Source: CAZFBA01 sp964517135 | GTDB taxonomy: Bacteria; Cyanobacteriota; Vampirovibrionia; JBFMGH01 | Length of the DNA: 64,000 nt | Reading direction: 5' to 3' | NCBI GenBank assembly: GCA_964517135.1 | Contig: CAZFBA010000011.1 | Span: 1-64,000 of the forward strand | Position numbers and translations under genes: made by a program | Notes under the pieces: model-generated | Seen by the model: only the letters and a program-made list of their open reading frames with translations | Databases searched by the model: none | Told to the model about the DNA's origin: nothing | In this document: in pieces, positions 36,101 through 44,643 of the stretch | Layout of the letters: each line of letters begins with the position of its first letter | How positions within the stretch are numbered: position 1 is the first letter of the stretch

Positions 36101-37464
36101 ACAGCAATTTTTTCGATATCAAGATAATCTATGCCCAGGCTTTCTTTAGCAGATTCTTCAAGAAATGACCCTGTACCAGCCGAACATGCTTCATTCATTG
36201 CATAATCAGAAGGTACACCATTAGTTATATATGTATATTTAGCATCCTGACCGCCTATTTCAAAAATAGTATCAACTCCGGGGTCAAAGAACACAGATGC
36301 TGTTGAATGTGCTATGATCTCGTTAATAACAGAATCTGTCATAGCATGAAGCCCAGCTATTTGCCTGCCAGAGCCTGTTACACCCAGCCCAATAATCTTT
36401 ACGGGAAAAGATAACTTATTTTTAAGTTCTCTATAACAGTTTCTTGAAGCCTTTACAGGATCTCCTTCTGTTCTCAAGTATATTGAAGCCAAAATCTTAT
36501 CATCTTCAGTTCTTATTATGACTGCTTTTGTTGTTGTTGACCCTACATCAAGCCCCAGAATGCACTCATCACCTTCGTTGGCTGTTGCAGTTTCTATTGA
36601 TTTAAAAGTTACCAGAGGTTCTCCGTTTTTAATTGGAGGTAGAAAATCAAAAGAAGAAAAACTATTCTTAAAAATATCAGCTGTTTTATCAAATGATGTT
36701 TTGTTTTGAAGGGCATAATAAGCAGCTCCAAGAGCTTCAAAAACATCATATTGTTCAGGTATAATGACATTATTAATTTTTTCTCTAAGAAAATTAATAA
36801 CAACTTCATTGTTGGCTACTTTACCTACAACCATAACATTGTTTTTAGGAGTTTTCTCAAGCAGATCAAGAGCTTTATTGGCTATCATCAAAGAAAGACC
36901 GGCACAAACTTCACCAATTGGTATACCAATATTCAATGCATGAGTACAGTCGCTTTTACAAAACACTGAACATCTGCCGGATACCTTGTGTATATGTGAA
37001 TTTTTTGCCAGTTCAGTAGCTTTCTGTATATCTACATTCATTCTTCTTATCTGTTGTAAGAAAAACTCACCAGTACCAGAAGCACATTTATTGCCAGTTT
37101 CTACATTTAAAATCTCGTTTTTATCGTTAAGTATATAGGTTATAAAATTTTCTGCACCGAGACTTGCAACAGCATCAATTTTCATATCATCTTTTACAAT
37201 AAATTTTAAAGCATATTCAGTAGCTTCAGGCTCAGTGATAGATGGTAACGTAACAAGGTCTTTGAATTTTCGCCCTGTAATACTTATGTAGTTATATTCT
37301 TGCAAATCAAAAATTGATAATAAATCTTTTAATGCTTCTGCCGGGTTGCTTTCGTGGTTTCTAACAAAACTTTTTCCTGTTAAGAAAGTTTGATTTTCTT
37401 TTATTAATTCAACGACTTTAATGTTTGATGCACCCAGACATATACCCAGTGCTTTTTCTTTCAT
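33154..37464 (-). CDS. Giant 2-hydroxyacyl-CoA dehydratase activase-family protein
   Basis: 1436 residues. Two tandem ASKHA ATPase domains (BcrAD/BadF/BadG type) lie at about 1-255 and 301-560. Each has a Cys-bearing AGTG loop (KCASGTG Cys127; EACSAGTG Cys427), which in activators holds a bridging [4Fe-4S] cluster; Cys165, Cys169 and Cys467 fit too. A DUF2229 domain (from about 665) and a dehydratase-subunit-like region follow, with many Cys residues. Such fusions occur in strict anaerobes and are thought to deliver high-energy electrons by ATP hydrolysis. The partner enzyme here is unknown. AAGGA precedes the ATG. Confidence 0.8.
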   Translation of the reverse strand: MKEKALGICLGASNIKVVELIKENQTFLTGKSFVRNHESNPAEALKDLLSIFDLQEYNYISITGRKFKDLVTLPSITEPEATEYALKFIVKDDMKIDAVASLGAENFITYILNDKNEILNVETGNKCASGTGEFFLQQIRRMNVDIQKATELAKNSHIHKVSGRCSVFCKSDCTHALNIGIPIGEVCAGLSLMIANKALDLLEKTPKNNVMVVGKVANNEVVINFLREKINNVIIPEQYDVFEALGAAYYALQNKTSFDKTADIFKNSFSSFDFLPPIKNGEPLVTFKSIETATANEGDECILGLDVGSTTTKAVIIRTEDDKILASIYLRTEGDPVKASRNCYRELKNKLSFPVKIIGLGVTGSGRQIAGLHAMTDSVINEIIAHSTASVFFDPGVDTIFEIGGQDAKYTYITNGVPSDYAMNEACSAGTGSFLEESAKESLGIDYLDIEKIAVLGNKPPNFNDQCAAFISSDIKSASQEGIPRNDIVAGLVYSICMNYDNRVKGARPVGKKIFMQGGVCYNKAVPLAMASLIDKEIIVPPEPGLMGAFGVALEVKNRINLGITEPQLFDLDALKDREVAYLGEFNCKGGKENCDRNCEIKLIGIEGKRYPFGGACNKYYNLLQGKKYETSEYDYVAKRQDIILNKYLMPAPKEENITTIGINRSFLSNTLMPLYYNFFTKLGFKVIISDETLEEGMKRKGSSFCYPAEVAHGQFADLLNKNPDYIFLPQVTELYVEKSNSYKKEHQCTCFLLQSEPYYLRSAFREKLNKQKARLLSPVLDFSRGLDSQEDAFIKMSYVLGINPSNAKDAYEFAVKSQLESQAELKLTGKKILETIKKDPDALAIVIYGRSYNAFATEANLGIPAKFASKGVYVIPYDMLPFESTMVEEDITWALGQNILKAAKFIKDNPQLFGTFITNFSCGPDSFLLTYFRDIMGIKPSLTLELDSHTADAGVNTRIEALLDIIDRFRKLKNDQPVNIFKPAKIELLKNDLYFVDNKGQKHNVKDEKVHLLFPSMGTLTSEAAAAAFRGMGFHATALPGNDFLTLKLGRKNTTCKECLPLILMTGSLEKYMKNNAKEDEHVVYFMPTASGNCRFAQYNVFLNKFIKKNKIKNLALLTLTSENSYAGIGTSNTLTILKSIIVSDVMDDIRNSLRVLAVNKEDAFDIFHDQWCKIIECFESGNIKTLNDILEEVAHTLSKIPKKYPLNEAKIVSILGEIFVRKNEFACQDLFDRLAQKDIIAHVATTTEWLHYVDYLVKEGILESDFSLIDNLKFYLKRKMQYKYEKEIKSILAKSGLCFSEPVDIEKLVDLGKKFVDIKLTGEPIIIIGAFFKEILNHVQGVISIGPFACLPTRVTEAILNAESTFENKINLTDDTETLEVYREVSKLPFLSIESDGNPFPTVIISRIEAFCLQVDKVHRLMKTAKSKETIKTT

Positions 37465-37603
37465 AATTAATAACTATCCTTTGCTAATACCGTGAATAGT
37501 TTAACAGAAAAAAAACGTCAGATTACTACAAAATTAACATTTTTCAATACATATTTACATAAGAGTATACAGCGACTCACATTCTTTTTCATGCAAAACC
37601 ACT

Positions 37604-37626
37604 AGAGCACCTGTTAATTGTGCTCT
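37604..37626 (-). terminator. Hairpin after the TPR gene (minus strand)
   Basis: AGAGCAC (37604-37610) pairs with GTGCTCT (37620-37626). On the minus strand it is followed by a short GGTTTTGC run. It lies about 50 bp past the stop of the TPR gene. Confidence 0.45.
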
Positions 37627-37676
37627 CTTTAATTATTCATTCAAATATTTTTTCGGAGCTGAAAAACAATAATAAT

Positions 37677-38507
37677 TTACGAAGTACTACTGGAAGGGGG
37701 AGGAGGGTTATTAACTTGTTGTTGCTGTTCTTGAAGCATTTTAATTTGCTGTTCGGCGTTTTTGATGAAATTATCAAAGTCCTGGGCGGCTATCGGGTTT
37801 ATTTCATATATTTTCGCTTTCATTTCCTGCATTTTCTGATTTTCTCCAATGAAGTAATATGCTACTCCTTTGAAAAAATAAGAGTTAGGGTCTTCTGGAA
37901 CCTCTTTTTGCAGCTTATTACAAATGTTAATAACACCTTGAAAGTCTGCAAGCCTCAGATAGACATCTGCTGCACTTACGTATGCATTAGTATATTTAGG
38001 GTTAAGAAACATAGCGTCGTCAAATTTTTCAAGTGCCTGGTCGAATTTACCTTGTATAACGTAAATAGCTCCTATATTAATATGTGATTGAATTAGTTTT
38101 CGCTGGTATTTAGCGGCTTTTGCATAATAGTCAATTGCTTTATCAAATTCCTGTTTTTTGTGATATATCCAGCCTATTTCGTGGTAGGCAGGTGCAAAAC
38201 GTTCTTTAATGTTTATTGCTTGTTCAAAATATTCCATGGCTTTTGTGTCGTTGCCTTTTAGTTCATAGACTTTGCCAATGCCATAAAGTGCTTCAGGCAT
38301 CATGGGTTTAAGTTCAAGAACACGATTGAATTTTGTCAGTGCTGTGTCGAAATCTCTTTTATTGAGTGCATCCATTGCTTCTTGCAACACAGGTATTTCT
38401 TTAGATGTCAATATCATAATCCAGCGCCCGAGGGCAAATAAAGCAAAGAACATGACTATAAACAATGATATACCCATAACAATATAAAATATAAGCCACC
38501 AGTCCAT
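37677..38507 (-). CDS. Membrane-anchored TPR protein
   Basis: 276 residues. An N-terminal helix (about 3-30, WWLIFYIVMGISLF) anchors it in the inner membrane. Four to five TPR units follow (for example ALYGIGKVYELKGNDTKAMEYFEQAI), then a Gln/Pro/Ser tail. TPR arrays bind other proteins; the partner is unknown. Its ATG overlaps the rnj stop codon by one base (TAATG on the minus strand), so it is co-translated with RNase J. Confidence 0.8.
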   Translation of the reverse strand: MDWWLIFYIVMGISLFIVMFFALFALGRWIMILTSKEIPVLQEAMDALNKRDFDTALTKFNRVLELKPMMPEALYGIGKVYELKGNDTKAMEYFEQAINIKERFAPAYHEIGWIYHKKQEFDKAIDYYAKAAKYQRKLIQSHINIGAIYVIQGKFDQALEKFDDAMFLNPKYTNAYVSAADVYLRLADFQGVINICNKLQKEVPEDPNSYFFKGVAYYFIGENQKMQEMKAKIYEINPIAAQDFDNFIKNAEQQIKMLQEQQQQVNNPPPPSSSTS

Positions 38508-40216
38508 TATTTTAATCCTCCTTGTTGGGTTTCAAATTTTGTATATACTAAAATGGCAGGTTTACAGTATAATTTCTTTTCTGTATGCTTGTTTATCAGG
38601 TCTCTACAGATAATTTTAAGGCTATTTTCATCTGATGTACCAAACTTTTTCATACGTTCATAAGATTTAAATATTGCATTTGAAACGCTTTTTGCAAGTT
38701 GTGTTTCATCAAAGCTTTCTAAAAAAGTAACTCCACGGCAGATGATATCCACTGTTTTTAAGTCACTATCTTTATCAATTAAAGCATAAACAAGTATTAA
38801 CCCTTCCTGCCCCAGTTTATTTCGGTCTTTCAGTATTGCTTCATTGACTATTCCGCCGTACATAGAGTCATAATAGACAGGGGCAGCATCTATCTGGCTG
38901 TTTATTACTTTAAACCCATCATCACAGGATTCAAGAACATCACCATTTCTTAAGATGTAAATATTTTGCGGATCAACGCCCATATTTGCAGACAGTTCTG
39001 CATGTTGAACCTGCATTCTATAGTCTCCGTGGGCAGGAAGAAAATGTTCTGGTCTTGTTAGTGCTATCATCAGTTTTTGTTCTTCTTTTGCAGCATGTCC
39101 GCTAACATGTATATTGCAGGATCTACCGTATACAAGATCTGCACCCAGCGCACAGAGATCATCCTGCAGTTTTGAAACGGCTCTTTCATTGCCTGGTATA
39201 GGGTTAGCACTAAAGACTATTGTATCACCAGGTATGACCTGCAAGTGTTTATGTTCTTTTCTAGCCATCCTTGCTAGTATTGAAGATGGTTCGCCCTGAG
39301 ATCCTGATGTTACAATAACTATCTCATTTTCTGGTAATTTTAGAATTTCTTCGAGTGGTATTACTAGGCCATCCGGGTGTTTCAGATAACCTGTATCTTT
39401 TGCTATTTTAAAGAATGCTTCCATAGAATATCCTGCGACAGCAACTTTTCTTTTGACTTTTGCAGCAGCATCAATAATTTGCTGTATTCTATGGATATGG
39501 CTGGAGAATGTTGTTATAAAGATTCTTTTTGGTGTTTTTTCAAATATTTTAAGTATATTAGGGCCCACAGTTTTTTCAGACAGGCTAAAACCTTCTCTTT
39601 CAACATTGGTACTATCTGAAATAAGCAATTTAATGCCTTCGTTGCCGGCTTCTACAATAGCAGGTATATCAAATTGTTCACCATCTATCGGTGTAAAATC
39701 AAACTTGAAATCACCTGTAAACATAATTTTTCCTGCTGGGCTGGTAATCAAAAGAGCGAAGCAATCCGGTACGCTGTGTGTTGTTCTGAGAAATTTAAAT
39801 TTAAAAGGATTAATAGTTATTTCTTCTCGAGGTAATACTTTATTAAAAGATGTTGATACACTGATACTGGCTTCTTCCAGTTTTCTTTCCAGCAGAGCAA
39901 CTGTCAATTTTGAACCATACACCAGAGGTACACTTATATGAGATAGTATTCTTAGTGCTCCACCTATGTGATCTTCGTGAGCATGGCTTATTATCAGCGC
40001 TTTAATCTTATCTTTATTTTCTATAATATAATCTATTGAAGGATAGATAAGCTCAACCCCCGGATATTCATTGAAAGGAAAGCCGATGCCGGCATCAATA
40101 ATGACCCAGGAATCTTCTGATACAAAGATCCAGGAATTTTTTCCTACTTCTCCCAGCCCTCCAAGAGGTATGATTTTAACGGAACCTGTATTATCTTTTT
40201 GCTTCTTTTTTGTCAT
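38507..40216 (-). CDS. rnj: Ribonuclease J
   Basis: 569 residues, standard length. A metallo-beta-lactamase/beta-CASP ribonuclease with 5'-3' exo- and endonuclease activity in RNA maturation and decay. The HxHxDH zinc motif is His78, His80, Asp82, His83. The beta-CASP region carries SGSQGEP and the HVSGHA block, and the C-terminal dimerisation domain is present. Presence of RNase J fits Cyanobacteria-like and Firmicutes-like RNA decay. No Shine-Dalgarno is obvious before the ATG. First of two overlapping genes with the TPR protein. Confidence 0.92.
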   Translation of the reverse strand: MTKKKQKDNTGSVKIIPLGGLGEVGKNSWIFVSEDSWVIIDAGIGFPFNEYPGVELIYPSIDYIIENKDKIKALIISHAHEDHIGGALRILSHISVPLVYGSKLTVALLERKLEEASISVSTSFNKVLPREEITINPFKFKFLRTTHSVPDCFALLITSPAGKIMFTGDFKFDFTPIDGEQFDIPAIVEAGNEGIKLLISDSTNVEREGFSLSEKTVGPNILKIFEKTPKRIFITTFSSHIHRIQQIIDAAAKVKRKVAVAGYSMEAFFKIAKDTGYLKHPDGLVIPLEEILKLPENEIVIVTSGSQGEPSSILARMARKEHKHLQVIPGDTIVFSANPIPGNERAVSKLQDDLCALGADLVYGRSCNIHVSGHAAKEEQKLMIALTRPEHFLPAHGDYRMQVQHAELSANMGVDPQNIYILRNGDVLESCDDGFKVINSQIDAAPVYYDSMYGGIVNEAILKDRNKLGQEGLILVYALIDKDSDLKTVDIICRGVTFLESFDETQLAKSVSNAIFKSYERMKKFGTSDENSLKIICRDLINKHTEKKLYCKPAILVYTKFETQQGGLK

Positions 40217-40383
40217 ATTTTGATTTAAATTTCTTCAAGATTTGTTAACTTTTTTTATGTTTAAACTTTAAGTAATAAATTGATCTCATTATTATATTAT
40301 TTTTCAGTTTAATAAGCGAATTTTTAAAACAATTTACACTATTTTTCAACATAACATTAGAAAGAATAAAGGATCTAAAGATT

Positions 40384-40869
40384 ATGGCAGGCATTCAAAA
40401 GGTTTTATCAACATTTCTGGTTTTATTGACAATTATTTTTATTAATACATCTGTAATACAGGCCCAGCAACTGCCTCTATCGCCTTCTAATACTGAAGAT
40501 GTAGATATCGTTTTTAAGCCAGTAGTTTATAAAGATGCCCTGACACCTATTTTTACTTTCTTTTCAAAGACATATGAAATTTGCAGGCAACAAAATTTGT
40601 GTTCTATCGGCCAGTATAAAGATTATGCTCCTGTTACAAATATTGTAATATTCAAAGGGGAGAAACAACCACGCTATAAAAGAGCTTCTATTATGTGGGA
40701 GGTCAAGTTTCTGGAGTTTTCTCCTACAAAAATTACTTACGGAAATGTGCCTTACAACGGTAGAGAAATCGTAAAAGCCAAGCCTTTAGAGCCCGGTGAG
40801 GTTTATTCTGTTTGTGTATACCCTAAAAATAGCAGTATGCATTGCATTAAATGGAATTTTGATAAGTAA
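40384..40869 (+). CDS. Secreted protein of unknown function
   Basis: 161 residues. Signal peptide to about residue 29 (SVIQAQQ). The mature domain has paired Cys residues in EICRQQNLCS and VCVYPKNSSMHC, suggesting two disulfides, and is beta-rich. No family recognised. It is divergent from rnj across a 167-bp region and 120 bp upstream of the FapA-like gene on the same strand. Confidence 0.55.
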   Translation: MAGIQKVLSTFLVLLTIIFINTSVIQAQQLPLSPSNTEDVDIVFKPVVYKDALTPIFTFFSKTYEICRQQNLCSIGQYKDYAPVTNIVIFKGEKQPRYKRASIMWEVKFLEFSPTKITYGNVPYNGREIVKAKPLEPGEVYSVCVYPKNSSMHCIKWNFDK

Positions 40870-40988
40870 TAAATAATTGTTTTCATAAAGATTACAGTGT
40901 AAATCACTTTTATAATACCTTCTTTATGTGCTATTATGAGGTAGGATTATCTCAGCAAAATAGTAATTGTTATTGAAAGCTGACAGAT

Positions 40989-42440
40989 ATGCATAAGGCA
41001 CTTCACCTTAAAATAAGTGATGATGGCTTGAGTGCAACAATGGTGGTACAAAAGGCTGTCCTTGAGAAGCAAAAAGAGCTCACCTACCCGGGTGTGCCCG
41101 ATGTTCTGTCGGCCTGCGAAGAATATGATATTGTTTATGGTATTGATAAAGAAAAAATCAGCCAGAACCTGAAATATAAAGATAAACCTATTGAAATTGC
41201 TAAAGGCAAACCAGCAGTGCCAACAGTCCATGATAAAGTCAGTTATACCTTTGAAGATATGCGAAACAAGCAATTTACCCCTTCTATCCTAACTGACGAC
41301 AGGGCAAATTTCTATGAGATGATAAAATTTAAAGTCGTACAAAAAAATGAACTACTTGTATACATTAAAAAAGGTCGCCCTGGCACAAATGGGTTAACAG
41401 TTACCGGGAAAGAAATACCGGCAGAAAAATATCATGAAATAACTGTCGATCTATTAAAGAAATTTTGCGGTAATAATACTGAGCTGGCCCCTGAAGGCGT
41501 TGTATCTCAGATTGTTGGAATACCCCTGATAGCTTATGATGGCAAAGTTGAAGTAAACGAAACATATGTAGTAAATAGTGATGTTGATTTTTCTACGGGA
41601 TCAATTGAATTTGATGGCCCGATAATAATTAAAGGCTCTGTAACAAATAATTTTACTGTTAAAACACCTAAAGATGTCGTAGTAGAAGGTATTGTTGATG
41701 GTGGCATTATTGAATCAGGCGGAATGGTAACCATGCTGGGTGGTGTCAACAAGGGTAAAATCAAGTGTCAGAAGAATCTTGCAGCAAAATATATTTATTT
41801 TTCAGATATAGAGTCAGAAGGCTCTGTAATTGTTGATGAGGCAATATTGAATTCTAATGTCATAGCTAAATCAGTTATTGCAAAAGGAGAACCCAAATCT
41901 GCTAAATCAGGACAAATATCAGGCGGCAAAATAGTTGCATCAAACTTTGTCTGGGCCAAAGCAATGGGTTCAGGGTCATCAAACTTTACTGAAATAATAA
42001 TAAAAAGCTTTATTGATAGAAAGAAGCTTGAAGATCTTGAGACAGAAAAAGATAAGTTTAAAAAAGAAATTGAAAAAGTCATCAAAACAATATCTCTGAT
42101 GGAAGACTTGAAGAAAAAGACTGCCAATTTGCCGCCAAACTTTCAGACTAATATGGTGAAATTGCTTAAAACAAAGCTGGCTCTTCAAAAGAAAATGCAA
42201 TTTATAGATGGAGAAATTAAAAAAATTGAAAAAGAAATTGAAAAAGAAGATGAAGAGTCAATGAGAAAAGTATTTGTATCTGCCAATATTTATTCAAAGG
42301 TGCTTATGAAGATTCTGGATAAAAAATTACAGACAATGCAAGACTATGGGCCATCAATTATTTATATAGATGAAATTGATGAGCACATTAAGCTTAAAGC
42401 TGCAACTGAAAAAATGGAACTGCCTACAGAATTTCAATAA
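40989..42440 (+). CDS. FapA/DUF342 polymerising protein
   Basis: 483 residues of the DUF342 (FapA) family. The N-terminal domain has the hallmark GTNGLTVTGKEIP (about 137-149). A right-handed beta-helix-like middle with many Val/Gly strands (VDFSTGSIEFDGPIIIKGSV) follows, then a long Lys/Glu coiled coil (about 340-430). The family name comes from flagellar neighbourhoods, but members occur in non-flagellated bacteria too. No flagellar gene is seen here, so the role (scaffold or polar assembly) is open. Confidence 0.8.
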   Translation: MHKALHLKISDDGLSATMVVQKAVLEKQKELTYPGVPDVLSACEEYDIVYGIDKEKISQNLKYKDKPIEIAKGKPAVPTVHDKVSYTFEDMRNKQFTPSILTDDRANFYEMIKFKVVQKNELLVYIKKGRPGTNGLTVTGKEIPAEKYHEITVDLLKKFCGNNTELAPEGVVSQIVGIPLIAYDGKVEVNETYVVNSDVDFSTGSIEFDGPIIIKGSVTNNFTVKTPKDVVVEGIVDGGIIESGGMVTMLGGVNKGKIKCQKNLAAKYIYFSDIESEGSVIVDEAILNSNVIAKSVIAKGEPKSAKSGQISGGKIVASNFVWAKAMGSGSSNFTEIIIKSFIDRKKLEDLETEKDKFKKEIEKVIKTISLMEDLKKKTANLPPNFQTNMVKLLKTKLALQKKMQFIDGEIKKIEKEIEKEDEESMRKVFVSANIYSKVLMKILDKKLQTMQDYGPSIIYIDEIDEHIKLKAATEKMELPTEFQ

Positions 42441-42576
42441 TCAGTTTTACCCGGTGTAGCCTGGCCTCAACCCCATAGCCATAATTACTATTGCAAAACC
42501 TTTCTTAAACCGTTCTTTGGTCTGTTATAAAGATATTAAATAGCTAATAAAGATAGATTAAAATCTCGCCACCATT

Positions 42577-44460
42577 TTAACCATTGCCATTGTGGTTATT
42601 TTCTTCTTCTTCTTCTTCTCTAACCTTACGTTCTTCTTCTTCAAGTGCATCAAACAGACCATCCTGGCGATAGAGCCTGATTAGCTCAATTTTGTGTCCA
42701 TCCATCATTTCTACTGTGAATACTACATCCTCTACGCAAACCTCATCACCAACAACAGGAACCCTGCCGAGCTGGCCAAAAATAAAGCCGCCAATAGTCT
42801 GAAATTCCTCATCAGAAATATCAAGATTATAGCGATCATTAATTTCTTCTATATCTACCCTTGAAGCTAGAAGCACTGTACTCTTATCCACACGCTTGAT
42901 GGCTACTTTTTCAATATCATATTCATCCCATATTTCGCCAAAAATTTCTTCAAGAAGGTCTTCTACTGTAACAAGTCCGGCTATGCCACCATGTTCATCT
43001 GCTACTAGAGCCATTTGAAACTTATTGCTTATAAATTCATGCAGCAACTTGCTAACTGGCTTATTCTCAGGTACAATAGGCAATTCCCGTGTTAGATCCC
43101 TCAATTTGATTTCTCTGTCGGCATTTCCATTCTGGAACAGCGGAAATACATCTTTAGAGTGAACAAGGCCAACAATGTTATCAATATTCTCATCATAAAC
43201 AGGTATTCTGGTATGTCCGGTTTCAACAACCAGATTTATCAGCTCTGAGATGGAATCATTAATATCGAGACAATCCATTTCGGTTCTTGGTACCATTACT
43301 TCATCTACTGTCGTATCTGTAAACTCATATGTGTTAAGAAGAATGCGGGCTTCACGTCTGTTAATAACGTCTTTTTCAATACCTTCTTCAATCAAAGCTT
43401 CAAAACGCTCACTCCAGTTTTCTTCAAACTCATAAGCCTGCACTTCAATGTTTACGTGACTTATAATTGGCAATTTGCATCTAAGTTTATCTTCAATTTT
43501 CTGGGTAATATCATCAACATCTCTAACCTGTGTTTCAGGGTCAACTTCCACTTCCATATTAACAATAAGACCTGACACACCCAGATCCATCGTTTTAAGG
43601 TCGCAGACTTCCGTTATACCATTAATGGCAAGGGTAGTATCTTTAATAACTTTTTCTACCTGTGGTTTTGCTGCTGCACCAAGGGTAATTAAATAATTTG
43701 AAAACAGGTAAATAGCCAGCGAAAGAAGAATCAAGCCTATTATTAGTGAGGCTATACCGTCAGGGACATAGGCAATCTCTTCAGGAAAGAAAAATCTTGC
43801 CATAGTTACTGCAACAAGAGCTACCATAACACCTAAAGTAGCTGCTGTCTCTTCAAACCATACAAAACGGGTGGTAGGACTTTTGACTTTATGCATGTTT
43901 TTCATTGATATCCAGAAAGCTTTAAAGGGGTTTCTGGTAATAATATTAATCTCTATGAGCACTGCTTTTGAGGCATTATTAACTGCCCAGAACTCAAACC
44001 CTAAAGATAATACCAGGGCAATAATAATATAGTCAAAGTGTTCATAAAGATCAGTAACATCATGATGAACGAGTAATCTTTCAAAACCCCAATAAAGAGA
44101 TAGGCACGCACCGAGAAACATCAGCAAGCAGGCCATAAGTGTCCACACATTAGCCTCAAGCCCGTACCCAAAGGGGTGTAGTGCATCAGGAGGTCGTTTA
44201 CATCTTGCAAGACCAATAATCAGGCAAAAACTATTAAATGCATCTGCCAGAGAGTGTATCGCCTCTGATAACAGGGCTGAGCTTCTGCCTATAATGCCAA
44301 AGAATAGTTTTATTGAAAAGATGGCAAGATTTGCAATTAAAGCGGCATATACTGCTTTATTCGCTTTTTTAAGAATCTGTTCTTTTTGATAATTAAACGA
44401 ATGCGGATCGGGCGAGCTGCCCTCTGCAGCTTCTGTTGTTGCTATTGTATCACTTTTCAT
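42577..44460 (-). CDS. Fusion of a CDF metal exporter with a CorC-type CBS regulatory module
   Basis: 627 residues. Residues 30-265 form a cation diffusion facilitator with about six helices. The TM2 metal pair is His69 and Asp73 (SEAIHSLAD), HPFGYG is at 95-100, and VWFEETAA plus VPDGIASLIIG place it near the ZnT9/SLC30A9-like CDF group. A ferredoxin-like cytoplasmic CDF domain (about 266-345) follows. Residues 380-510 are two CBS domains with the CorC signatures VDEVMVPRTEMDCL and GGIAGLVTVEDLLEEIFGEI. Residues 520-598 are a CorC/HlyC C-terminal domain. CorC modules normally sit on a DUF21/CNNM membrane domain, absent here. The tail is Glu-rich. Likely an exporter gated by nucleotide or metal status. 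Confidence 0.8.
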   Translation of the reverse strand: MKSDTIATTEAAEGSSPDPHSFNYQKEQILKKANKAVYAALIANLAIFSIKLFFGIIGRSSALLSEAIHSLADAFNSFCLIIGLARCKRPPDALHPFGYGLEANVWTLMACLLMFLGACLSLYWGFERLLVHHDVTDLYEHFDYIIIALVLSLGFEFWAVNNASKAVLIEINIITRNPFKAFWISMKNMHKVKSPTTRFVWFEETAATLGVMVALVAVTMARFFFPEEIAYVPDGIASLIIGLILLSLAIYLFSNYLITLGAAAKPQVEKVIKDTTLAINGITEVCDLKTMDLGVSGLIVNMEVEVDPETQVRDVDDITQKIEDKLRCKLPIISHVNIEVQAYEFEENWSERFEALIEEGIEKDVINRREARILLNTYEFTDTTVDEVMVPRTEMDCLDINDSISELINLVVETGHTRIPVYDENIDNIVGLVHSKDVFPLFQNGNADREIKLRDLTRELPIVPENKPVSKLLHEFISNKFQMALVADEHGGIAGLVTVEDLLEEIFGEIWDEYDIEKVAIKRVDKSTVLLASRVDIEEINDRYNLDISDEEFQTIGGFIFGQLGRVPVVGDEVCVEDVVFTVEMMDGHKIELIRLYRQDGLFDALEEEERKVREEEEEENNHNGNG

Positions 44461-44643
44461 TAAAGAGGTTTTCCCTTAATTATCTATTTCTAAAAACTCT
44501 TTAACTATTAAATCACATTTTGAGTTTCCAACCTGGTTTAGTGAATTAATTCTATAATAGCAAATATTGAAAAATTAGGCTATTAATTGCAGGTTTTTTA
44601 TTACAATTATTAGACTGAGGCAATAAAACCTTCTATATTAAAC

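Noticed and set aside
40989..42440. Taking the FapA-like gene as proof of flagella
   Set aside because: DUF342 proteins are widespread in non-flagellated bacteria and no flagellar structural gene is present here.
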